Assembly: GCF_007859855.1 (NCBI RefSeq)
Contig: NZ_SJPK01000001.1
Coordinates: 223,564 to 287,563 of the forward strand
Length of the DNA stretch: 64,000 nt
Origin: Allorhodopirellula solitaria
GTDB lineage: Bacteria; Planctomycetota; Planctomycetia; Pirellulales; Pirellulaceae
Direction of reading: 5' to 3'
Positions within the stretch are counted from its first letter, which is position 1, and each line of letters begins with the position of its first letter. Of the stretch, positions 1-9,949 are shown piece after piece. Under the pieces are notes generated by a model, which saw nothing but the letters and a program-made list of their open reading frames with translations, was not told the origin of the DNA and did no database searches. The position numbers and the translations under genes are program-made.

Positions 1-49
1 ATCCCAGACTTTGGACAGCCCAACGCAGCCCCACCGACGGTGTTTCTGC

Positions 50-916
50 TTAGGCCGCGATGGCGCGAGCGGGCAGTACCGGGCCGATGTGTTCGCCAAG
101 CGTATCGATTTCCAGGGCCAGCAGCCGCTGGACGACTTCCCCGATCGCGGGGCGCTGCTGAGGGTCGTCGGCTACCATCCGCTCGATCAGTTCGGCGACC
201 GGTTCAATCACTGCTGGGGCCACCGGTGCGGTGGCGGCGAGGTTGCCCCAGAGCAAGCGGCCGAGGGCGAACGTGTCCATCGCGGGCAGGGCGGCCGTGC
301 CGCCAGTCGCTAGCTCGGGGGAAGCGTAATTGGGTGTGCCCCGAAAGGTCCGGTGCAGAGGTGTGTGGATGCGAGCGGAGAAGCCGAGATCGATCAGTGT
401 CGCATGCCCCTTGGCGTCAACGAGTACATTGCCGGGCGTGACATTGCCGTGAACCCAACCAGCCGAATGAAGTTTCTCGAGTGCTTGAGCGACCTGGCGG
501 GTCCACCAGAGAGCCACGGGGAGGGCAAAGTGTTCGATTTGACGAATTCGCTCGTCCATCGTGACCGTGTCGAGCCGGGGCATCACGAGATATGGCGCAT
601 GAGACGCATCCGAGGCATCGAGCACTGCGATCAGATTCGGGTGAGTGACGCCCGCCACCTCGATCGACTGCATGATTCGCCGCTGGGCCTCGCGAGTATC
701 TTGGGGGGCCGGTAAACCCACACTGGCCTCGGGGGCGGGCTGCCTGACGGACTTCAGCACATAGTCAAACCGGGGATTGCCCCGGCTGTCGGCGGGCTGC
801 GCAAGCGACAGTTCGGAACCACAACCCTGTGCGAAACGCTGGCCCAGTCGCCAGATTCCCACAATTTGCTCGCGGGTCGATGAGGAAGAGGGGCAGACGG
901 CAGTGTGATTGGGCAT
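50..916 (-). CDS. Ser/Thr protein kinase-like protein, probable pseudokinase
   Basis: The 288-residue protein follows the eukaryotic-type kinase fold: a candidate beta-3 lysine (YVLKSV, K55), a catalytic-loop region at 153-164, a DLG metal motif (D176) in place of DFG, an activation-segment end reading GTPNYASPE, and an alpha-F-like MDTFALG. The catalytic loop reads HGNVTPGN where active kinases have HRDxKxxN, so both the catalytic Asp and the Lys are replaced (N158, T160). I chose ATG 916; an in-frame extension to 1006 lacks kinase features. No transmembrane or sensor domain follows the kinase fold. It may be a scaffold or regulatory pseudokinase rather than an enzyme. The kinase-fold assignment is firm; inactivity is inferred from the missing residues. 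Confidence 0.8.
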   Translation of the reverse strand: MPNHTAVCPSSSSTREQIVGIWRLGQRFAQGCGSELSLAQPADSRGNPRFDYVLKSVRQPAPEASVGLPAPQDTREAQRRIMQSIEVAGVTHPNLIAVLDASDASHAPYLVMPRLDTVTMDERIRQIEHFALPVALWWTRQVAQALEKLHSAGWVHGNVTPGNVLVDAKGHATLIDLGFSARIHTPLHRTFRGTPNYASPELATGGTAALPAMDTFALGRLLWGNLAATAPVAPAVIEPVAELIERMVADDPQQRPAIGEVVQRLLALEIDTLGEHIGPVLPARAIAA

Positions 917-1350
917 CGTGACTCTCGTGGGCGATTCAATGAAAAGCAGGCATCCAAAGGAGGCTCCGACTAGACTTATCGTCCGATGCGGCACAATCAG
1001 ACACATCGACCGTGTTCAATCCCGATAACCGGTACAGTCGGTAAATTTTCACCACGGCTCAGTTTGAGCGCTGGCAGCGACCGAAAACTTCAACGGGCCC
1101 GAGACGCGAAATACCAGTGTTTTGGGTTCCGGATGTAGCGATTAAGTCCGGCGCGGTTACCAAAGCTGGGAACTTTGTCGATCACAATCGCGTCGTAAGG
1201 ATTGCATTTCGTTGACAGTCCGATGTGTCGAATTAGACTCGCTCGTCAGCGCGTGTATATTTGCAAGAATTTCGCATTGATTTGCGTCGTCGCTGCTAAC
1301 ACAACTTTTCCTGTTCTGGTCCCACGGACCCCCTCCGCCAGAGACCCTCG
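917..1350. other. Divergent intergenic region between kinase and giant secreted protein
   Basis: A gene-free stretch of 434 bp between divergent genes. Apart from the promoter-like boxes at 1212-1239 I see no terminator hairpin, RNA gene or repeat. Confidence 0.6.
1212..1239 (+). promoter_or_regulatory. Candidate sigma-70-type promoter for the giant secreted protein
   Basis: TTGACA at 1212-1217 is followed after 16 bp by TAGACT at 1234-1239 (4 of 6 to the -10 consensus). Transcription from here would give a leader of about 105 nt before ATG 1351. It is a sequence match only. Confidence 0.35.
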
Positions 1351-4300
1351 ATGATTCATCGCCAGCCTTCCCAACCGTCGTCGGATTGGTCGTCTTCCTC
1401 GCAGTCTTCGGACGCCACCGACTCCGCCCGCAGCCGGCGTTCTCGTCGCCGCGAAAAATTGAAAAATCGGCGTAAAGCATCCCGCCGCTTGACAATGGAA
1501 GGTCTGGAAAGTCGGCAGTTGCTCGCCGCGAACCCTCTCGGCCCCATTCCAGGTGCCGAAGATTACGACGGGCCCCGCAACGTCGGGCAGGTTTCGTCGT
1601 TCAAGTACAACGAGCAGGAATCGGCTCAAATCCGGGGGCTCAACGACACGTATCTCGACGCCGAATTTGTTCCCTTGGGCAACCTCAGCGGTCAACGCGA
1701 CACGATCGACATCAGTGGCGCCGTTAGTTTCCAACAGGTTGGAGGTCGATTCGTCACCGACATCGATTACTACAGCGTCGATTTAAAAGCGGGCGACATT
1801 CTTGATATCGCCACCATCGGTGCCGCCACCTCGTTCGACGTCTCCTTGCCCAGTCTGAGCGATCCGAGCCAGGCGAGTAGCAATATTTGGTTTGCCCAGG
1901 ATGCCCCGCCGCCGGACCAGCCGCTGCCGGATCTCTACCCGATCGATTCCCCTCTGCAGACGCTAGGCAATGCCTATGCGGCCCAGGTCGTACCGCGTGA
2001 CGGTCGCTATACCATTTCGGTGTCGGCTACCACGGGTTTCACCAATTACACCTTGGGGCTGCGGACGTATCGCCCGGTCACTGAGAGTTTGCCAATCGGC
2101 GGACAGCAAATTGTCTTCTTGGACTTCGACGGTGGCAGTTTTGCTCGTGATGAATTCAACCAGAACTTTGCCGAGCCAGGCCTTCCGGTCGGTGGCCGGT
2201 TCCGCGTTCCCGATATCAGCCAAACGCTGACGTTGGCCGGGGTTGAAGTGGCCTCACCAGCGGAATACACGCAAATTGCCCGGCAGATCACGCAAACGGT
2301 CGAGAACCAATTCGCCGACCTCGGCAACTACGGTGCCAATGGTGACTACAGCGCCACCGGAGTCCCCGGCCAATACGGCATCACGATTCTCAACAGTATC
2401 GACCATCCCGATCCCGGTAACAATCCTCTCGTCACGCGGGTCGTTTTCGGTTCGGTGGCTTCTTTCCCTGAATTTGTCGTGCCACCCCTGGGGATTGCTC
2501 AGTCGATTGACGTCGGCAACTTCGATCCCTCCGAGACCGCATTGATTTGGGTCGACAACGAGGTCGACTTCGTGGCCACGGTCCCGACGGGAGCTTCGAT
2601 CAGCCAAGCAGATATCTTGGGCTTGGAACTCGGCTCGACGACTTCACACGAACTCGCCCACACCTTTGGTTTGTATCACACCGATGGCACCAACGCCGTT
2701 CCCTCGCTGATTGACGGGGGCGGAACGCTCAACGCACAAAATGGTCTCGGCGTCGGCCCCGACGGTATCCTGGGAACCGCCGATGACGTCCTGGTTCGTT
2801 ACCGCACCGACTCGGTCGACCCAGCGGGCGTGATCACGTTTGGAACCCTGTTCAGTGCCGAAAGCATGTCGTTGACCCTGGCGACAGGGAAAGGCAACAC
2901 CAGCGACAATGGCGGCACGGCGGGCACGTTGACCGGCGAGGTTTTCTTTGATCTCAACGGTGATGGGAGCGGCTCGGGAGATCCGGGACTGGCGGGCGCC
3001 CGCGTCTATTTGGACGTCAACCAGAACGGCCAGCTCGACGCTTCCGAACCCAGTGGCGTTAGCGACGCCGATGGAACTTACTCCATTTTTGCTGCTCCGG
3101 GCACGTACACGGCGATCGCCATGGGGCCCGCTGAGGCGACGAGCACGGAATTGGTCACCGTGGGTCTCAACGGCGTGCTGACTAACAGCGGAACGCAGCA
3201 GCCCCTGGTGCCTGGATCGACGGTCTTTCTCGACTACGACGGCGACGGGGCGCAAGATTTCAACGAGCCATCGACCAGTGTCGACAGCGATGGTGACTAT
3301 GTCATCACCGGTGCGACGCCTGGCGTGCAAACGCTGCAGATCGAGTCGCCGAGCAACTATGCGGCGACAACGCCTGTTTCCCAGTCGGTCACCGTTGGTA
3401 CTGGTGGCGGAGTGGGACCGACATTCGGATTCGCGCAAGTCAACCCTGACGTCACGGGTAGGAAATTTGCGGATCTCAATGGTGACGGCGTCCTGGACGC
3501 GGGCGAGCCCGGAATCGCGGGTGGCTATATCTATGCCGACTTGGACGGGGACAACCGCCCCGACCTCGGCGAGCCTTTCGACATCACCGATGAAAACGGA
3601 TACTACAAACTCGACCTGCCCATTCTCGGTCGCCCCTTTGCGATTCGCGAAGTCGCCGAACCCGGCTACGAACCGACCGTGCCCAACAATGCTGAGCACG
3701 AATATATCGTCAACTTTACCGGAGCTCCGCTGGGCAGCCACTTCGACTTCGGCGGCCTGCCATCGCGTGATTACGGAGATGCACCGGACTCCTACATGAC
3801 CACCGTCGACGCGGGCGGGCCGAGCCATGGGGTGACCGACGGCCTGACGCTCGGTACCCAGGTCGACCGAGAGGTTGACGGCCAACCCAATGCGAGCGCC
3901 ACCGGCGACGACCTCGTCGACCCGACGTTCGACCAAATCGACGATGAAGATGGCGTGGTCGTGACCAGTGCACTGCGTGTCGGTGGCACCGGCACGATCG
4001 AAGTGACGGTGACCAATACCAACAGCAGCCCCGGCTACCTGCAAGCTTGGATCGATTTCAACGCCGATGGTGACTTCCTGGATTCTGGAGAACAGATCCG
4101 CAGCGATGCGGTCCTCGGAACAGGAACGCACAACATTGACATCACGCTGCCGACCTCGTTCGACATCAATGCCGACGGGACGGATGACGGCGTGCTCGAC
4201 ACGTTCAGCCGGTTCCGATACAGCCACACGGCGGGACTCGGAGTCGGCGGCCCCGCCGATACGGGCGAAGTCGAAGATCATGCGATCCGCATTCTCGGCG

Positions 4301-6789
4301 CTGGCAACAACGGCGGCTTGGCAACGAACGATATCGTCACCGTCCCCCAAAATGCCAATGCCTTCGCGATTGATGTGCTTCGCAACGACGCGAACTTGGC
4401 CAGCAATCCGTTGACGATTTCGAATGTAGACGCCCGCAGTGCCGCCGGTGCAATCGTCACCATCCGGCCGGGTGATCCTGGCGAACAAGTCGTACTCTAC
4501 TCGCCCCCGTCGAACTTCACCGGTTCGGACTCGTTCGAATACGAAGTCACCGATAGCTTTGGGAACACGGGCACCGCGACAGTGCAGGTCACTGTTCAAT
4601 TCGCCACCGCGAACCCGATCGCCGTGGACGACACCTTTGAGATTTCGAGCAGCGAGAAGAACGTTCCTCTGAATGTGCTCGACAACGACATCGCCTCAGT
4701 GGGCGGTGGATTGACGATCACGCAGGTCTCCCAGGGAACCCAAGGCGGCCAGCTGACGATCGATTCGGCAGGCCGCGGCGTGCGTTACACGCCTGCCGAT
4801 GGGTTCACGGGCACCGAACAGTTCTCTTACACGATCAGCGATGCGTCGGGCCAGGTCTCCGAGATGGCCCGTGTCACGGTCGTGCTCACCCCCCAATCCT
4901 TTGACAACGACAAGGCCGAGTTCAAGATCGAGTTGCTCGATGCGAACAACGACACGCCGCTGCTGAGTTTGCAAGCCGGACAGGAATTCCACCTCCGTGT
5001 CTCCGTCGATGATATTTCGCAACCCGATTCGGTCGCGATCCAAGGTTTGCAGTCGGCCTTCACGGACCTGCTGTACACTTCGGAACTGGTGACGCCAGTG
5101 GCGAGCCAAACGGGCAGCTTCCCATTCGAAATCACGTTTGGCCCCCAATTCGAAACACCTACCTTCCAACTCGGCAACACGCTCACCCCGGGAATCGTCG
5201 ATGAAGTCGGCTCGGTTCAGTCGCCGAGTGACCTGGCAACGATTGGCAGCACCAGCGACCGCGCGTCGTTCACGGGCTTTGCCGAGCTCTTTACGATCAC
5301 CATGAAGGCAACCGGCGCTGGATTGGCGACGTTCAAGACCGACCCGGCTGATGCCGACGTCAGTGAAACGACGCTGATCACGGACGCTGGCCCGGTGGTC
5401 CTCAACTACGACGAGATCAAGTTTGATTCGACGCAGATTGAAATCTCACCCGCCGGGGACAACTTCCCCGTCGCCCTGGATGATTCCTTCCCCGTCGGCA
5501 TCGACTCGCAAGGACAGACGATTGCTCCGGGCAGCGTCGCTCGATTGGATGTTCTCGCCAATGATTTGATCAGTCCCGGTGACACAGTCACGGCATTGAC
5601 GATTAAACAAGCTCCCGGCAACGGCTCGGTTGTCCGCGTGGACGTCGGCAGCGATGGAGACCTATCCAATGACTACCTGGCCTACACACCGGGTATCGGA
5701 GCGAGCGGCTTTGATAGTTTCACTTACATCCTGACCGTCGAGAGCCCACAATTCGGCACTGTCAGTAGCGTCGCAGAAGTCTCCATGACCGTGGGCGCCG
5801 TCGATGACCCTCAAGTCAATTACGACTTCACCTTCGTCGACGAAGCCGGCAATCCGATTTCCTCGGTGCCCGTCGGGCAACGCTTCGGTCTCCGGATCGA
5901 TGCGGTTGATCTCGGATCGGGCCGGCCCCCGACCGAAGCCGTCTTTGCTGGTTTCTTGGATGTGCTTTACAACCGAGACTTCCTCTCGACGATCCCCGTC
6001 GACAACGGTGGTGACCCGAACACGTTTGACTTCGACGTTGAATTCGATCCGCAGTTCCTGCTCGATGCTGCCGTTGGGATCAACGATCGCGCCGGATTGA
6101 TTGACGAGTTCGGATCCAACCAACAAGACTTGGGCGGCTCGGGAACGACGTTGGCAACGATCTACTTCCGCGGCCAACGCGCTGGCACGACGACCGTGAC
6201 GGGTTCTCCTGCAGACCGGTTCCCATTCCAGAGCACGTTGATCGATCAGAACGATTCGCCTGTCCCGATCGAGAACATTCAGTACGATTCGGAAACGATC
6301 ACGATCACCGGATCGCCTGAACCGCTACATAACGCGTCGCTGCCGACGGATGTCAACGACGACAATCTCGTCACGGCGATTGACGCACTGATTGTCATCA
6401 ACGCCATGACACGCCTGGAGGCTGCGGGAGAGCAGGCTGCCAGCGATAACGGTAGCTTCTACCCTGACGTCAACGGCGATGGATTCATCACCGCAGTCGA
6501 CGCCTTGCAAGTCATCAACCAGCTGAATCAGTCGACTCAATCGGCGAACGAGCCAGTTGTTCCGCAGGCTGTCGATGCCGCCACACCGGAGACGGAGGAG
6601 GCAGACAGGTTCACCGATCAGGTGATCACGGAACTGGCCGGTGAAGCCAAGGACGAGAGTCAGGCGGATGTGTCCGGTGCGTCGGAAGTCGCTCCCTCCG
6701 TGGAAGTGGCATCCTCCGACGAGGATGATTCCGACGACGATGACCTCATGGCACTGTTGGCTGACGACGTTGCCAGCCAGTGGAGCTGA
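1351..6789 (+). CDS. Giant multidomain secreted protein: metzincin-like peptidase, SdrD-B repeats, GEVED, cohesin-like modules, dockerin
   Basis: This 1812-residue protein begins with a basic Ser/Arg-rich segment and the motif GLESRQLLA (about 51-59), a variant of the planctomycetal LEPR-type N-terminus of exported giants. A peptidase-like domain carries HELAHTFGLYH (H433, E434, H437, G440, H443), the metzincin zinc signature. It is followed by three SdrD-B-like repeats rich in DxNxDG loops (about 527-790), a GEVED domain (about 800-985), cadherin/Big-like segments with VLxND signatures, two similar beta-rich modules (about 1185-1360 and 1489-1650) that resemble cohesins, and a dockerin type I pair of calcium loops (DVNDDNLVTAIDAL at 1667 and DVNGDGFITAVDAL at 1706). 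The tail is strongly acidic. It is probably a surface or extracellular matrix protein with protease activity. Domain limits are approximate; the cohesin call is the weakest. Confidence 0.88.
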   Translation: MIHRQPSQPSSDWSSSSQSSDATDSARSRRSRRREKLKNRRKASRRLTMEGLESRQLLAANPLGPIPGAEDYDGPRNVGQVSSFKYNEQESAQIRGLNDTYLDAEFVPLGNLSGQRDTIDISGAVSFQQVGGRFVTDIDYYSVDLKAGDILDIATIGAATSFDVSLPSLSDPSQASSNIWFAQDAPPPDQPLPDLYPIDSPLQTLGNAYAAQVVPRDGRYTISVSATTGFTNYTLGLRTYRPVTESLPIGGQQIVFLDFDGGSFARDEFNQNFAEPGLPVGGRFRVPDISQTLTLAGVEVASPAEYTQIARQITQTVENQFADLGNYGANGDYSATGVPGQYGITILNSIDHPDPGNNPLVTRVVFGSVASFPEFVVPPLGIAQSIDVGNFDPSETALIWVDNEVDFVATVPTGASISQADILGLELGSTTSHELAHTFGLYHTDGTNAVPSLIDGGGTLNAQNGLGVGPDGILGTADDVLVRYRTDSVDPAGVITFGTLFSAESMSLTLATGKGNTSDNGGTAGTLTGEVFFDLNGDGSGSGDPGLAGARVYLDVNQNGQLDASEPSGVSDADGTYSIFAAPGTYTAIAMGPAEATSTELVTVGLNGVLTNSGTQQPLVPGSTVFLDYDGDGAQDFNEPSTSVDSDGDYVITGATPGVQTLQIESPSNYAATTPVSQSVTVGTGGGVGPTFGFAQVNPDVTGRKFADLNGDGVLDAGEPGIAGGYIYADLDGDNRPDLGEPFDITDENGYYKLDLPILGRPFAIREVAEPGYEPTVPNNAEHEYIVNFTGAPLGSHFDFGGLPSRDYGDAPDSYMTTVDAGGPSHGVTDGLTLGTQVDREVDGQPNASATGDDLVDPTFDQIDDEDGVVVTSALRVGGTGTIEVTVTNTNSSPGYLQAWIDFNADGDFLDSGEQIRSDAVLGTGTHNIDITLPTSFDINADGTDDGVLDTFSRFRYSHTAGLGVGGPADTGEVEDHAIRILGAGNNGGLATNDIVTVPQNANAFAIDVLRNDANLASNPLTISNVDARSAAGAIVTIRPGDPGEQVVLYSPPSNFTGSDSFEYEVTDSFGNTGTATVQVTVQFATANPIAVDDTFEISSSEKNVPLNVLDNDIASVGGGLTITQVSQGTQGGQLTIDSAGRGVRYTPADGFTGTEQFSYTISDASGQVSEMARVTVVLTPQSFDNDKAEFKIELLDANNDTPLLSLQAGQEFHLRVSVDDISQPDSVAIQGLQSAFTDLLYTSELVTPVASQTGSFPFEITFGPQFETPTFQLGNTLTPGIVDEVGSVQSPSDLATIGSTSDRASFTGFAELFTITMKATGAGLATFKTDPADADVSETTLITDAGPVVLNYDEIKFDSTQIEISPAGDNFPVALDDSFPVGIDSQGQTIAPGSVARLDVLANDLISPGDTVTALTIKQAPGNGSVVRVDVGSDGDLSNDYLAYTPGIGASGFDSFTYILTVESPQFGTVSSVAEVSMTVGAVDDPQVNYDFTFVDEAGNPISSVPVGQRFGLRIDAVDLGSGRPPTEAVFAGFLDVLYNRDFLSTIPVDNGGDPNTFDFDVEFDPQFLLDAAVGINDRAGLIDEFGSNQQDLGGSGTTLATIYFRGQRAGTTTVTGSPADRFPFQSTLIDQNDSPVPIENIQYDSETITITGSPEPLHNASLPTDVNDDNLVTAIDALIVINAMTRLEAAGEQAASDNGSFYPDVNGDGFITAVDALQVINQLNQSTQSANEPVVPQAVDAATPETEEADRFTDQVITELAGEAKDESQADVSGASEVAPSVEVASSDEDDSDDDDLMALLADDVASQWS

Positions 6790-6843
6790 GGCAGTACGAG
6801 CGGCGACGCACGCGTTCGAGTGAGGACGCGTAGCGACGGGGCT

Positions 6844-6870
6844 ACGAACCGGCGATTATCGCCGGTTCGT
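6844..6870. terminator. Hairpin between convergent genes, possible bidirectional terminator
   Basis: An 11-bp perfect stem (6844-6854 with 6860-6870) closes a 5-nt loop. It lies between the stop of the giant secreted protein and the stop of mgtE on the other strand. No T-run follows on either strand, so it may act with Rho or only stabilise 3' ends. Confidence 0.5.
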
Positions 6871-6872
6871 GA

Positions 6873-8282
6873 TTAGATCAGATGCTCGAGCATCGCGGTC
6901 GCAGTCCCCAAGACGAGGAAGAATCCGCACATGTCGGTGACCGTAGTCAGCAGCGGTCCGCTGGCGACGGCGGGATCGAACCCGAATCGTTTGAGCACCA
7001 ATGGCACGGTGCCGCCGATCGATACCGCGATGAGTGTGTTGAAGAACAGCGACACGCCAACGACGAGCCCGAGGTAGGGGTTGCCGTCCCAGACCACCGC
7101 GACGATGGCCACGAGCAAGCCCAAGGCGGCGCCGTTGACCAATCCCACCGAGGCTTCCTTCAGCCACACCCGCATCATTTCGGTCGGGCGCACCAAACCG
7201 AGCGATAGTTCCCGCATACTCACTGCGACAGCTTGGTTGCCACTGCACCCGCTCATGTCGCTGATGATGGGCAAGAAAACAGCCAGGGCGATCACTTGAG
7301 CCAGCGTATCTTGATACATGGCGATCACAGCGGCCGCACCGATATTGAGAACGATGTTGATACTCAACCAACTCAGCCGGCGCCGGGCGCGTTGGAGCAA
7401 CGGCATCGTGCGTAGCTCCTCACCCCCGATAATCCCTTGGCTCTTCAGAAAATCACTCTCGGCAGCCCGTGTCGCTTCGTAATCCACGGCATTGCGGTGG
7501 ACCACACCGAGCAACCTGCCATCGGCGTCCACGATGGGGACGCCGAGAAAATGGTGGATATCGAAAAACTCAATCAGATCATCGAGTGGAGTCGAATCCA
7601 ATAGCGCCAGTGGGTTCGCGATCATGATGTCGTCGACAGGATCGCTACGCCGTGCGAACAGCAGGTTCCGCATCGGCAGGACGCCGACGAGCCGATCGTT
7701 ATCATCGGTGAGGTAAGCATATTGCACGTCGTAATCCCGAAACTCGTCCGCATTCTCCGAGAGAGTCGTGATCACATCGGCGACTGTCGTCGAGCGGTTG
7801 AAACGCAGGATTTCACGGACCAGCAACCCGCCCGCCTCGTCGTCACTGTAGGCAGCGAGCTCGCGAGCGGCCGTGGCGTCGGCGCGCGGCAACGCCTCGA
7901 GAATCGCCGCGGCTTGGTTGTCATCGAGATCGCCCAGCAAGTCAGCTTGCTCATCGCTGGGCATTTCACAAACAATCGCGGCTGCTTCTGCCGCTGGCAG
8001 AGATTCCACGAGTTCCGCGGCTTGACTCTCGCTCAGGTGACGGAGCAATTCGGCTGCGTCCTCGACCGCGAGCGTGGTCAGCACGAGTTGGTGGTGAATC
8101 TCGTCGGTGCGGCTCAGCGCGAGCGCTTGATCGCCCGCTGAAAGGCTATCGAGATACTCCGCGAGCGTTTCGGCGTCGCCGGCATCGGCGAGTTGCTCGA
8201 GCCGTTGCCATGGTCGGTCACTGTCTCGCGGCGAGGCGGCCTCGTTCGGCTCAAGATCGGCAGGGGATGGGAATTCGCTCAT
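6873..8282 (-). CDS. mgtE: MgtE-family magnesium transporter
   Basis: At 469 residues the protein has the full MgtE plan: a cytosolic helical N-domain (about 20-140) of repeated helical pairs, two CBS domains (about 145-265; the second includes HHFLGVPIVDADGRLLGVV), a connecting helix, then a five-helix membrane domain from about 300. The membrane part keeps LPIISDMSGCSGNQ, the pore-lining signature, and TDMCGFFLVLG near the end. It should move Mg2+ into the cytoplasm, gated by Mg2+ binding to the N and CBS domains. Its ATG overlaps the stop of queD in an ATGA, so the two are probably translationally coupled, although I know of no functional link between them. Confidence 0.93.
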   Translation of the reverse strand: MSEFPSPADLEPNEAASPRDSDRPWQRLEQLADAGDAETLAEYLDSLSAGDQALALSRTDEIHHQLVLTTLAVEDAAELLRHLSESQAAELVESLPAAEAAAIVCEMPSDEQADLLGDLDDNQAAAILEALPRADATAARELAAYSDDEAGGLLVREILRFNRSTTVADVITTLSENADEFRDYDVQYAYLTDDNDRLVGVLPMRNLLFARRSDPVDDIMIANPLALLDSTPLDDLIEFFDIHHFLGVPIVDADGRLLGVVHRNAVDYEATRAAESDFLKSQGIIGGEELRTMPLLQRARRRLSWLSINIVLNIGAAAVIAMYQDTLAQVIALAVFLPIISDMSGCSGNQAVAVSMRELSLGLVRPTEMMRVWLKEASVGLVNGAALGLLVAIVAVVWDGNPYLGLVVGVSLFFNTLIAVSIGGTVPLVLKRFGFDPAVASGPLLTTVTDMCGFFLVLGTATAMLEHLI

Positions 8283-8719
8283 GATCCGCTCAATGCGACC
8301 TCAGCGTAGGTTTCTTCGCTCTCCCACAACCGGACCTTGAAGGCAGCTGCCCCACTATCGCCGAGGATGTCAGGGCATACCACCTCGAGAAAATGCTTGG
8401 CCATGTTCTCGGCGGTCGGGTTGCAGTCGAGCTCATAGATGCGGTGCGGTTGTGAGCTTCGAATGGCGTCGAGTCCGTTCTGGTCTTGATCCCACAGCAC
8501 GAAGGCATGGTCCCAGTGTTCGTCGATCCAGTTCTTGCAGCGCAGCTTCAATTGCTTGAAATCGAGAATACGACCGACGGCATCCTGCTCTTGACCGGTC
8601 ACGTAGACCTCGAGCACGTAGTTGTGGCCGTGTAGGTTTTGACATTTACCTTCGTGGCCGACGAGCCGATGGCCCGCGCAGAAGGTAAAGCGACGCATGA
8701 TGGAAATCGACACAGGCAC
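8279..8719 (-). CDS. queD: 6-carboxytetrahydropterin synthase / 6-pyruvoyl-tetrahydropterin synthase family (QueD-like)
   Basis: The 146-residue protein has the PTPS/QueD fold signatures: zinc ligands H17 (CAGHRL), H30 and H32 (HGHNY), the candidate catalytic cysteine C26, and a C-terminal E in the ESEETYAEV segment. QueD makes 6-carboxy-5,6,7,8-tetrahydropterin for queuosine and other deazapurines. No queC, queE or queF is adjacent, so a pterin role as PTPS-like enzyme remains possible. The GTG start at 8719 is supported by a GGAG 4 nt upstream. Its stop overlaps the mgtE start. Length matches longer bacterial members. Confidence 0.85.
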   Translation of the reverse strand: MPVSISIMRRFTFCAGHRLVGHEGKCQNLHGHNYVLEVYVTGQEQDAVGRILDFKQLKLRCKNWIDEHWDHAFVLWDQDQNGLDAIRSSQPHRIYELDCNPTAENMAKHFLEVVCPDILGDSGAAAFKVRLWESEETYAEVALSGS

Positions 8720-8944
8720 GGGGCTCCGGTTGGGAAGGGCTCGATGGGGGTATCCAATAGTGCCATTGGGCTGCTGCTAATCTAACGAGTCCGCATTACA
8801 GCGCAAGGTGGTTCGAGTTTGTCGACGGGTTTTCCGTAACTATCCTTGGCGAATGGTCTTTGGGCTGCCATACTGTTGCCCCGCCTCGCAGCGAAATGCG
8901 CGCGAAATCTCCCCTTTTTTGAGTTCGTTTGGAGACCCCACTCG

Positions 8945-9901
8945 GTGGCCAAAATATTACTGCTCCCGCTTCGTCTGGCCGTAGGCTACGGGCTCTCCCC
9001 GCGGATCCTGGGATACCTGGCGATCGCCATGTTGGTTCTCTTGCGGATCACGATTGGATTTCACTTCCTCAGCGAAGGGTCGGAGAAATTCCGCGATGAT
9101 AATTGGTCGGCAAAGCCCTTCTTTGCTAACGCCAAAGGACCATTTGCCAACGATTTCCGTCAGATGGTCTGGGATTATGACGGAGCGACGCGGCTGGATA
9201 AAAATCAGACCCAAATCGTATGGGCGACTTACCGCAATCAAATTGCTGACCACTTTGGCTTCGATGAGAAGCAACAGGCAGCCGCTCAAGACAACTACAT
9301 CAAAGCAGTCGATCAGTACGATTATGTTATCGAGCTCAATGCCAACGCGGTCCAGGAGTACCGTCTCGGCCTCGATCGAATCGCGAAACTCGATGCAGAC
9401 CCTGTTCGAGACGGCGTCACCTCCTTGGGCGGGCAGCGAGAAATGGTCCGCAAAGAACTTCGAGACCTGATTTCCGCGACGCTGTCTCAGATCGATTTGA
9501 TCTGGGAAAATTACGAAACCGCCCAAAATCAGCTGGCTACCGACGAACAGCTGGCCAGTCGTCCTCCGTACAAACTGGTGCGACCTCGTCTAGCGATGAT
9601 GGACACGAGCGTGATCGACCGCATAGTCCCCTATTTTGATGTGATCATGGGGTGGTGCTTGATCGTGGGACTGTTCACCCCTGTCGCAGCGTTGGCAGTC
9701 GGTGCGTTCCTGTTCTCGGTGTTTTTGAGCCAGTACCCACCGACGACGGGGCCGGGCTCGTCGAACTACCAATTGATCGAGAGTTTGGCGTGTTTCGTAT
9801 TGGCGGCTACCGGTGCCGGGCGATTTGCAGGCCTCGATTTCTTCCTCCACCTCATCGTGCGAAAAGTCTACAGCCCCGGCGAAGCGGCACGGACTGTTTA
9901 G
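8945..9901 (+). CDS. DoxX-like membrane protein with a long inter-helix insertion
   Basis: The protein (318 residues from GTG 8945, which has GGAG ten nt upstream; a TTG at 8846 would add 33 residues) has a first transmembrane helix with the DoxX-like segment LRITIGFHFLSEGSEKF. A hydrophilic helical insertion of roughly 190 residues follows, then three hydrophobic helices including VIMGWCLIVGLFTPVAALAVGAF and a loop rich in Pro and Gly. DoxX-family proteins are small four-helix membrane proteins of varied redox-linked roles; the large insertion is what sets this form apart. The next gene, 48 bp on, is a Tat-exported oxidoreductase, which suggests the two act together at the membrane. Exact function is unknown. 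Confidence 0.72.
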   Translation: MAKILLLPLRLAVGYGLSPRILGYLAIAMLVLLRITIGFHFLSEGSEKFRDDNWSAKPFFANAKGPFANDFRQMVWDYDGATRLDKNQTQIVWATYRNQIADHFGFDEKQQAAAQDNYIKAVDQYDYVIELNANAVQEYRLGLDRIAKLDADPVRDGVTSLGGQREMVRKELRDLISATLSQIDLIWENYETAQNQLATDEQLASRPPYKLVRPRLAMMDTSVIDRIVPYFDVIMGWCLIVGLFTPVAALAVGAFLFSVFLSQYPPTTGPGSSNYQLIESLACFVLAATGAGRFAGLDFFLHLIVRKVYSPGEAARTV

Positions 9902-9949
9902 ACCCTCCTCCCCCACCTCTAGCAACACTCCCACGGGACCTTTACTGCC

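Noticed and set aside
2644..4599. A 651-codon open frame on the minus strand inside the giant secreted protein gene
   Set aside because: It is the antisense of a GC-rich coding region with strong third-position bias, has no recognisable domain, and the plus-strand frame has clear domains throughout.
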